Shown piece after piece: positions 33,425-38,648 of a stretch of 38,648 nt of DNA. The position numbers and the translations under genes are program-made. The stretch comes from Caldilineaceae bacterium (GTDB taxonomy: Bacteria > Chloroflexota > Anaerolineae > Caldilineales > Caldilineaceae), in assembly GCA_026708085.1 (NCBI GenBank), contig JAPOVP010000138.1, positions 1 through 38,648 on the forward strand, read 5' to 3'. Under the pieces are notes generated by a model. That model saw nothing but the letters and a program-made list of their open reading frames with translations, did no database searches and had not been told where the DNA came from. Numbering within the stretch: position 1 is the first letter of the stretch; each line of letters starts with the position of its first letter.

Positions 33425-34825
33425 ATGCCCCGTCCATCATCGCGCGCAATCGAAGAGGCGGCAGCGCCAGCAACATCCGAACGGCCCAATGTCATCGTCT
33501 TTTTCACCGACCAGCAGCGCTGGGATTCAACCGGCGTCCATGGCAACCCCCTCGATCTGACACCCAATTTCGACCGCATGGCCCGGCAGGGCACACACCT
33601 GCACACCACCGTCACCTGCCAGCCCGTCTGCGGCCCCGCCCGCTCCTGTCTGCAGACCGGCATGTACGCCACCACCACCGGCTGCTTTCGCAATGCGATC
33701 CCTCTGCCGCAGGATGCGCGCACGCTCGCCCATTTCTTCGGCGAGGCCGGCTACGATACCGGCTACATCGGCAAGTGGCATCTTGCCGACAGGGGCATCA
33801 CCGGGCCTGTGCCCGAATCAAATCGCGGCGGCTACAAGAGCTGGCTGGCGTCCAACGTGCTGGAGTTCACCTCCGACGCCTACGATACCGTCATGTATGA
33901 CAACGACGGCGAAGCCGTCAAGCTGCCCGGCTACCGCGTCGACGCCCTCACCGACGCCGCCATCCGCTACATCGACGATCACCAGCAGGACCCGTTCTTT
34001 CTCTTCCTGTCCTATATCGAGCCGCATCATCAGAACCATCTTGACGACTACCCCCCGCCCGACGGCTACCGCGAACGCTACGCCGGCCGCTGGACGCCGC
34101 CCGACCTGCTCGCCCTCGGCGGCTCCTCCCAGCAGCATCTCGGCGGCTACTGGGGCATGATCAAACGGCTGGACGAGGCATTGGGCCGCCTGCTCGACGC
34201 CCTCAAAAGTCTCGGCCTGAACGAGAACACAATCGTCCTCTACACAACCGACCACGGCTGCCATTTTAAGACGCGCAACGACGAATACAAGCGCTCCTGC
34301 CATGAAGCATCCGTGCGCCTGCCCACCGCAGTGACCGGCCCCGGCTTCTTCGGCGGCGGCGAAGTGCGCGAAATCGTCAGCCTGGTCGACCTGCCGCCGA
34401 CGCTCCTGGACGCCGCCGGCCTCGAAGTGCCGGAACAGATGCAGGGCCGTTCAGTGGCGCCGCTAGTCAGCCGCCAGTCCTCAGACTGGCCGCAGGATGC
34501 CTTGATTCAGATAAGCGAGTCCCAGGTGGGGCGGGCCGTGCGCACGCAGCGCTGGAAGTATGGCGTCACCGCGCCCGACTCCGATGGCAGGCAGCATGCC
34601 AGCGCTGATCGCTATGTGGAGCAGTATCTGTACGATCTGCAGGCGGACCCGTACGAGCTGACCAATCTCGTCGGCCTGGAGTCCCATCGCCGCGCCGCCG
34701 ACGTGCTGCGCGAGCGGCTGCTCCGCCTCATGGGCGAAGCCGGAGAGGCGCCGGCCGCGATCGACCCGGCCCCGCCGAAGCCAAGCAGGCAACGGATTGT
34801 GACAGAGGAGGAGGCTCTTTCCTAG
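33425..34825 (+). CDS. Sulfatase (formylglycine-dependent, type I)
   Basis: A 466-aa member of the arylsulfatase/alkaline phosphatase fold. The catalytic CxPxR core is CGPARSCLQTG, so Cys69 would be changed to formylglycine by a maturation enzyme encoded elsewhere. Metal-binding residues appear in FTDQQ (Asp29/Gln30) and TTDHGCHFK. The length fits sulfatases acting on sulfated sugars. The start ATG 33425 follows GGAGGAAG. No signal peptide is visible, so the enzyme would act in the cytosol on imported sulfated oligosaccharides; this fits a pathway whose GH88 and importer are also present here. It stands alone on the plus strand between minus-strand gene groups. Confidence 0.92.
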   Translation: MPRPSSRAIEEAAAPATSERPNVIVFFTDQQRWDSTGVHGNPLDLTPNFDRMARQGTHLHTTVTCQPVCGPARSCLQTGMYATTTGCFRNAIPLPQDARTLAHFFGEAGYDTGYIGKWHLADRGITGPVPESNRGGYKSWLASNVLEFTSDAYDTVMYDNDGEAVKLPGYRVDALTDAAIRYIDDHQQDPFFLFLSYIEPHHQNHLDDYPPPDGYRERYAGRWTPPDLLALGGSSQQHLGGYWGMIKRLDEALGRLLDALKSLGLNENTIVLYTTDHGCHFKTRNDEYKRSCHEASVRLPTAVTGPGFFGGGEVREIVSLVDLPPTLLDAAGLEVPEQMQGRSVAPLVSRQSSDWPQDALIQISESQVGRAVRTQRWKYGVTAPDSDGRQHASADRYVEQYLYDLQADPYELTNLVGLESHRRAADVLRERLLRLMGEAGEAPAAIDPAPPKPSRQRIVTEEEALS

Positions 34826-34833
34826 AGGGGGTT

Positions 34834-34850
34834 AGCGGCCGCGAGCCGCT
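34834..34850. terminator. Short GC hairpin between convergent genes
   Basis: AGCGGC-CGCGA-GCCGCT (34834-34850) lies between the sulfatase stop and the stop of the minus-strand gene ending at 34857. There is no T-run, so terminator activity is a guess. Confidence 0.35.
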
Positions 34851-34856
34851 GAAGTT

Positions 34857-35213
34857 TCAATCAATTTCAACCCGGCCGCGCTGGCCGCCGGGTTTTTCCT
34901 TCCGCCGTGCCGCATCTGCCTCGCAGCGCGCCAGCGCCGCGTCGATCAGCGCACGGCAGGCCAGCAGTCCCTCCCGCCGCGCGGCGTAGGCGTGCGTCCA
35001 GAAATCAGGCGGCAGACCGAGATCGTTGTGTTGCAGCTCCTCACACAGGCCGGCCATCCCTTCCAGCAGCCACGCGGAGAAGGTAAAGGCCTCTTCGCGC
35101 TCGGCACGCGGCTGGCGCGGCGGCGGCTCCCGCTGCGGCTCCGCGGCCGGCCCCGACCCCGCACCGTTCTGTTCACTGCCGTCACTGATGGGAACTGATC
35201 CGTTTTCGGCCAT
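34857..35213 (-). CDS. Hypothetical protein, 118 aa
   Basis: I do not recognise the family. The first 40 residues are low-complexity and rich in Pro, Glu, Gly and Arg (MAENGSVPISDGSEQNGAGS...). A likely helical core follows, with FTFSAWLLEGMAGLCEELQH then PPDFWTHAYAARREGLLACR and ALIDAALARCEADAARRKEK, then a basic tail. There is no signal peptide or membrane segment. The ATG at 35213 has a good ribosome binding site, GGAGGGA, about eight bases upstream, which supports a real gene. It is on the same strand as the acetyltransferase gene, about 80 bp behind it, so it could be co-transcribed. An amphipathic helical bundle or small adaptor is possible. Confidence 0.55.
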   Translation of the reverse strand: MAENGSVPISDGSEQNGAGSGPAAEPQREPPPRQPRAEREEAFTFSAWLLEGMAGLCEELQHNDLGLPPDFWTHAYAARREGLLACRALIDAALARCEADAARRKEKPGGQRGRVEID

Positions 35214-35293
35214 GGTTCAATCCCTCCCGCCGCGCCCCGTCAAGCCGAAGCCGTCGCGCCTACCTTCCCAGCCGCAGGCGCCCGTCCAGCCCG

Positions 35294-36541
35294 TCAAACC
35301 GGCTCATTGATGATCAAAGTACGCATGACCCGGTAATCGTGGCCGCCGAAGCGGTACTTGTACTCCTCATCGCCCTGCAAAAAGTCGAATACTTCGATGC
35401 CGCGCGCGATCGCGTGTTGGATCACATAGCCCAGCAACACCCAACCGGGGCTGTACCCGGCCCACTTTTCAGTATCGTAACCGGAATTGTAAAGCAGCAA
35501 CTCCTTCTTGTATTCGAACGCCAGCAGCGCCGCCGCATTTTCACCGTTCAGAGAGAGAAAACTGAGATGGAGATGCCCCGTTTCGAGCATGCGGCCTGCC
35601 ATGACGCGGAAGAACCGCTCCATGTGCGGCGTCATGAACGACTCCTTGTCCGGGCGGCTCATACGCTGTAAACGCAGGAATTCATCCATCGCCCCCTGCA
35701 ACTCGTCCATTGACTGGATCAACGTAAAGCCGACATCCAGCTCCCGTTCCACCCGCCGCTGCTTGCGGCGAATCTCGTGGCGCTGCTTCTTGTCGATCTG
35801 CATCAGATAGTTTTCATAGCGGGCCGGGAGATGCACGTGCGGCGCCACATCCTCCTGGTCGACCTCCACCCGCAGACCCGCGTTTTGGAAAATCGAGGGC
35901 AGCGCATTGTAACTCAGACTGTCCTCAGGCAGATTGCACAGGTCCAGGTAGTCCCACGCCGGCGCCTCCTCGCTCTGCAGCCAGTCCAGCAGACAGTAGT
36001 AGACCTCCTTCTCCCAACCGGCGGCGATGATGATGTCCAGGAAGTCGCTCACCTCTACACAGCCGACTAGTTTCAGACTGCGCTTCCCCGCCCATTCGCC
36101 CTCCTTGTGCTCACTCAAATAGAAAGGCGCAATCCCAACCAGCCCGGACGAATCGGGAGTGGAGCGTGCAGGGTCAGCCGGCTCTTCTCTCTCTCCTCCC
36201 TCCTCTTCACTCTCTCCTCGATAAAACGCCAGAATCCACAGATCGCCCGCCCCCAACTGCTGCCACCAGACCGACTGCCATTCATGCGTCAGGAAGAAGG
36301 TATCGTAGCGGCTGCGGGCCAGCAGATCGTTCCATCCCGACGCCAGCGCGCTGAAACCATTGGGATAGGTGGTTGGACCATAAATGGTTACGTTAAGCGA
36401 ACAGGGTGGGACTGCATCGCGGTCTGTATCCTGCGCAGACGTCTCGTTCCCCGGGGCAACGCCGTCTCTGTGGTGGCCGTCGCGCCGCAACCGGCGCGCC
36501 ACCGCAGGCACGTCCGGCGCCGGGGATTTCGTGATAAGCAT
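35294..36541 (-). CDS. FemAB/CelD-like GNAT acetyltransferase
   Basis: A 415-aa cytosolic protein. The C-terminal half (residues about 250-415) is an acetyltransferase/aminoacyltransferase domain of the BioF2-like type: KKQRHEIRRKQRR, AALLAFEYKKELLLYNSGYD, SPGWVLLGYVIQHAIARGIE and FDFLQGDEEYKYRFG, the last being the usual end block. Related proteins include CelD and FemAB-like enzymes that work on polysaccharide or cell-wall precursors. The start is the ATG at 36541, with AGAGGA five bases upstream, not the open frame to 36835. Residues about 109-133 (ESEEEGGEREEPADPARSTP) are a charged insert read from a pyrimidine-rich repeat; it interrupts FYRG...LVGIAPFYL, where relatives run on directly. 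Confidence 0.82.
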   Translation of the reverse strand: MLITKSPAPDVPAVARRLRRDGHHRDGVAPGNETSAQDTDRDAVPPCSLNVTIYGPTTYPNGFSALASGWNDLLARSRYDTFFLTHEWQSVWWQQLGAGDLWILAFYRGESEEEGGEREEPADPARSTPDSSGLVGIAPFYLSEHKEGEWAGKRSLKLVGCVEVSDFLDIIIAAGWEKEVYYCLLDWLQSEEAPAWDYLDLCNLPEDSLSYNALPSIFQNAGLRVEVDQEDVAPHVHLPARYENYLMQIDKKQRHEIRRKQRRVERELDVGFTLIQSMDELQGAMDEFLRLQRMSRPDKESFMTPHMERFFRVMAGRMLETGHLHLSFLSLNGENAAALLAFEYKKELLLYNSGYDTEKWAGYSPGWVLLGYVIQHAIARGIEVFDFLQGDEEYKYRFGGHDYRVMRTLIINEPV

Positions 36542-36711
36542 AAGTTCCTCTATCTGCTTGTCTGAACCTTGTCTTCTGGTATTGAGGGACGCTGTATGAT
36601 CCGCGCGTTCCACTACGAATATCGTAGTGAGCACAGCCATTCTAGTCCAATTGGTGGGGATTCGACAAACCCAAGTGACCGGCGCGGGGACAGGAAAGTG
36701 GCCGCCGGCCT

Positions 36712-38361
36712 CTACGGTGGAGGACCTCCGCTCCCGCGAAATCGCAGATAGCCGATGGCGACGAGAACGATCAGCAGAAGGAAGATAAAGGTCTGCCCCT
36801 GGGCAGTCTGCGAAATGCGCACGAACCGTTGCCACACCGTGACCTCCGCGACCTGTGCCGGCGCGGCGGATGGGCTGGACCTATGAATGATTGATGAAGG
36901 CGTTGACACGCCGACTGCGATCATCGTGCCGCGCGCGGCCACGGCCGGCGTCGCGCTCGCATCCGCTTCCGGCGTCTGGGGGCTGGAACCGGGCTGCGCG
37001 GCCGTGCTCTCCTCTGTCGGCGAAGCGGATACGTCTGGCGACGGCGAGGCTGGCGGTTGCGTCTTGGACGCGCCGCCCGCGCTTGGCGCGGCCGCGCTCC
37101 CGTAGCAGACCAGCAGCTGCACGTCGTCCAGGAACATCCACGTGCGCAGGCCGTTGCCGTCGTTAAAGACATTGAAATAGAGAATGTACGACCCGTCCAG
37201 GTAGGGGGTCAGATCGACCGTCATCGTCTCCCAGGCCGCGTTCTCCGCACGACTGCGATAGAGGATCGCCTCGGTCGCCAGAGACGATGTCAGCAGGATC
37301 AGCTCCTGGCGGTCAGACGCCAGCGCCGGGCTGAGGGTCGCCGGTTCCTGGCTGCGCGAGAGATGCAGCCAACTCAACGACACGCTCGACGCACCGGCCG
37401 GCAGTTGGATCAACTGGCGCACGGAGGAATAAGATTGGATATTCTGTGTGCCGCTCCCCGGCGGGTTGCCCAGCCGCAACGACAGCGCCCCCCCGGACGG
37501 TTGGTTGGCGAGAACTGGAGGTACCGGCGATTCGCCCACGGCCCAGTTGGAAGAGCCGTCCAGCACGCTTTCGAAGTCGCCGTTGGTCAGCGAATCGCTC
37601 GCGACGCAGCCGCCCGGCACAGGCGTCGTGACCGGTTGCGGTGTTGTGGCCGGCGACGGTGTCCCGCTGGGCGGGGGCGCCGCGGTCGCCGGCGGCGTCA
37701 CGAACGGCGTCGCATCCGGTTCACAGGCCAGCAGGCTGACCTCGTCCAGGTAGAGCGCGGTGCGGCCGCCGCCGCCGTCGTTATGCACGCCGAACTCGAT
37801 GCGCAGCGTGCGCCCCCGAAAGTGGGTCAGATCGATCAGTTCGAACTGCCACGACTGCTCGTTGGAGAGCCGCGCCCACGGCTGCGCCAGCCGCACCCCG
37901 GTTGTCGCTTCATAGATGTTCAGCAGCTGCATGTCGCTGCCGGGCGTATCTTCGTGGCTCGCCCAGAAGTGAAAGCTGAGCGTGAAATGCTGCGCAGAGT
38001 CCGGCAGAGCGATGTCCTGGTACAGGCTGTCGCTGGCCTCCAGGTTGGCGCTGTCCACGATCCCCAGCCGCAGCGAGCGCTCACCCGCGTGCGATCGTGC
38101 CGTCGAGTAGCTCGGCGGCAGCGCCGAACCCGCCAGGCCCCAGTGCAGATCGGTCGCCTCAAAGCCGCCGTTGATGATCAGCTCGCTGCAACCGTCAGGC
38201 GAGAGATGGGCCGCGCCCACCTCACTGTCACCAGGAGCGGGCGGCGGCCCCTGCGCCCTCGTCGTCCCAGTCCCCTGCCACAGCACCAGCGCAACCGCCA
38301 GCAGCGTACACAGCGAAACAACCCCCCGCGCGCCCCACACCTTCCTCATCACCCCTCGCAT
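36712..38361 (-). CDS. Cell-surface protein with two Cys-bracketed beta domains and a C-terminal anchor
   Basis: A 549-aa exported protein. A signal peptide (LCTLLAVALVLWQGTGTTRAQG) is followed by two repeats of a beta-sandwich-like domain, each opening with an NGGFE/NGDFE motif. Domain 1 lies between Cys58 and Cys213, domain 2 between Cys252 and Cys419; both end with an NDGxG-R-T...LDE/DDV block, suggesting one ancestral domain doubled and possibly closed by a disulfide. A Pro/Thr/Ser stalk joins the domains, a longer Ala/Pro/Ser stalk follows, and the last membrane segment (FIFLLLIVLVAIGYLRF) and basic tail anchor it. Domains like these often bind carbohydrate. ATG 38361 is chosen (GGTGG upstream); ATG 38349 is possible. 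The frame is open upstream only through repeats. Confidence 0.75.
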   Translation of the reverse strand: MRGVMRKVWGARGVVSLCTLLAVALVLWQGTGTTRAQGPPPAPGDSEVGAAHLSPDGCSELIINGGFEATDLHWGLAGSALPPSYSTARSHAGERSLRLGIVDSANLEASDSLYQDIALPDSAQHFTLSFHFWASHEDTPGSDMQLLNIYEATTGVRLAQPWARLSNEQSWQFELIDLTHFRGRTLRIEFGVHNDGGGGRTALYLDEVSLLACEPDATPFVTPPATAAPPPSGTPSPATTPQPVTTPVPGGCVASDSLTNGDFESVLDGSSNWAVGESPVPPVLANQPSGGALSLRLGNPPGSGTQNIQSYSSVRQLIQLPAGASSVSLSWLHLSRSQEPATLSPALASDRQELILLTSSLATEAILYRSRAENAAWETMTVDLTPYLDGSYILYFNVFNDGNGLRTWMFLDDVQLLVCYGSAAAPSAGGASKTQPPASPSPDVSASPTEESTAAQPGSSPQTPEADASATPAVAARGTMIAVGVSTPSSIIHRSSPSAAPAQVAEVTVWQRFVRISQTAQGQTFIFLLLIVLVAIGYLRFRGSGGPPP

Positions 38362-38470
38362 CCTGTCCACCCAAAAAACTACCCCGCCGCGGCACGTACG
38401 TCCCTCCTGTTTCTGCCAGGAACCCCAATTGTAGCACGGCCCCCAAATCATGAACAACGGCAGCGCGATA

Positions 38471-38490
38471 GGGTGCATCCCAAAATGGGG
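38471..38490. repeat. GGGTGCATCCC element, second copy
   Basis: GGGTGCATCCCAAAATGGGG matches one arm of the inverted pair at 15600-15658. It lies upstream of the surface-protein gene, in the frame extension that I consider non-coding. A terminal repeat of a mobile element or a regulatory box are both possible. Confidence 0.4.
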
Positions 38491-38528
38491 GTGAACTCTC
38501 GCATACCTTCGGCAGCAACGAAACCATG

Positions 38529-38648
38529 GCCAGTCCGCGATCAACACCAATGCAGGGAAGCCTTGCAACTGACCACTAACCACTGACAACTGACCACTGC
38601 AGTTGTGCGGTCGGGCCTATTCGGCCCTCCCTTGTGCGGGGGCTCCGC
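38529..38648. repeat. Composite hairpin repeat, copy R4 (cut by the window end)
   Basis: Head ...GGCCAGTCCGCGATCAACAC as in R3, heptad tract CTGACCA, CTAACCA, CTGACAA, CTGACCA, CTG (38569-38599), the R2-type hairpin GGGCC-TATTC-GGCCC (38614-38628), then TGCGGGGGC with TCCGC of the GC hairpin at the edge. Confidence 0.85.

Noticed and set aside
33076..33723. 215-codon minus-strand frame
   Set aside because: It overlaps the start of the sulfatase gene and a repeat; composition is shadow-like.
38362..38589. N-terminal extension of the surface-protein frame
   Set aside because: It crosses the heptad and composite repeat and would hide the signal peptide behind 76 odd residues.

Overview
The window is high-GC bacterial DNA. 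Its style suggests a Chloroflexota (Caldilinea/Anaerolineae-like) bacterium: Tat-type lipoprotein solute-binding proteins, a Thr/Pro-rich linker after a lipobox, surface proteins with 'NGGFE' domains and Pro/Thr stalks, intergenic heptanucleotide repeats, and a crowd of sugar-acid enzymes. The assignment is an inference; there is no rRNA, tRNA or marker gene here.

Region 1 (1-6866, minus strand) is a seven-gene catabolic run: four AP-endonuclease-2-type sugar isomerases/epimerases (115, 970, 3917, 6099), an SDR dehydrogenase, a GH88 unsaturated glucuronyl hydrolase and a Gfo/Idh/MocA oxidoreductase. It looks like processing of uronate-containing oligosaccharides. It diverges from Region 2 across a 236-bp spacer carrying a plus-strand promoter with a palindromic operator over its -35 box.

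Region 2 (7103-22859) holds two copies, A and B, of one carbohydrate module: Tat lipoprotein binding protein, two permeases, a beta-propeller protein, an SDR enzyme and, convergent, a phytanoyl-CoA dioxygenase-like (PhyH) gene. Neither copy has its own ATPase. Decay is complementary. A keeps the propeller gene (plus an extra propeller gene at 13187) but its PhyH gene has a 759-nt deletion and a 2-nt insertion. B keeps PhyH but its propeller gene has a 906-nt in-frame deletion and a nonsense codon. Between them lie relics: a decayed IS5-type transposase, a permease 5' fragment and a decayed small membrane-protein gene. Several non-coding hairpins are conserved between A and B.

Region 3 (22900-23820) has a promoter, a long imperfect palindrome, an intact HicB-like antitoxin and a frameshifted HicA-like toxin. 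Region 4 (23973-32541, minus) is a MacAB-like export system (adaptor lipoprotein, 968-aa FtsX-type permease, two ATPases, one fused to an AbrB-like domain), followed by a zinc alcohol dehydrogenase and a second Gfo/Idh enzyme, ending at a terminator. Region 5 (33425-38648) has a sulfatase, a small unknown gene, a FemAB/CelD-like acetyltransferase and a cell-surface protein with two Cys-bracketed domains.

Two repeat families run through the intergenic spaces: 24-31-bp heptad tracts, and a composite element (four copies, one cut by the window end) built of a heptad tract, a variable hairpin and a very stable GC hairpin. Sulfatase, GH88, isomerases and importers together suggest use of sulfated or uronic-acid polysaccharides. 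All product names come from reading motifs by eye, without database searches.
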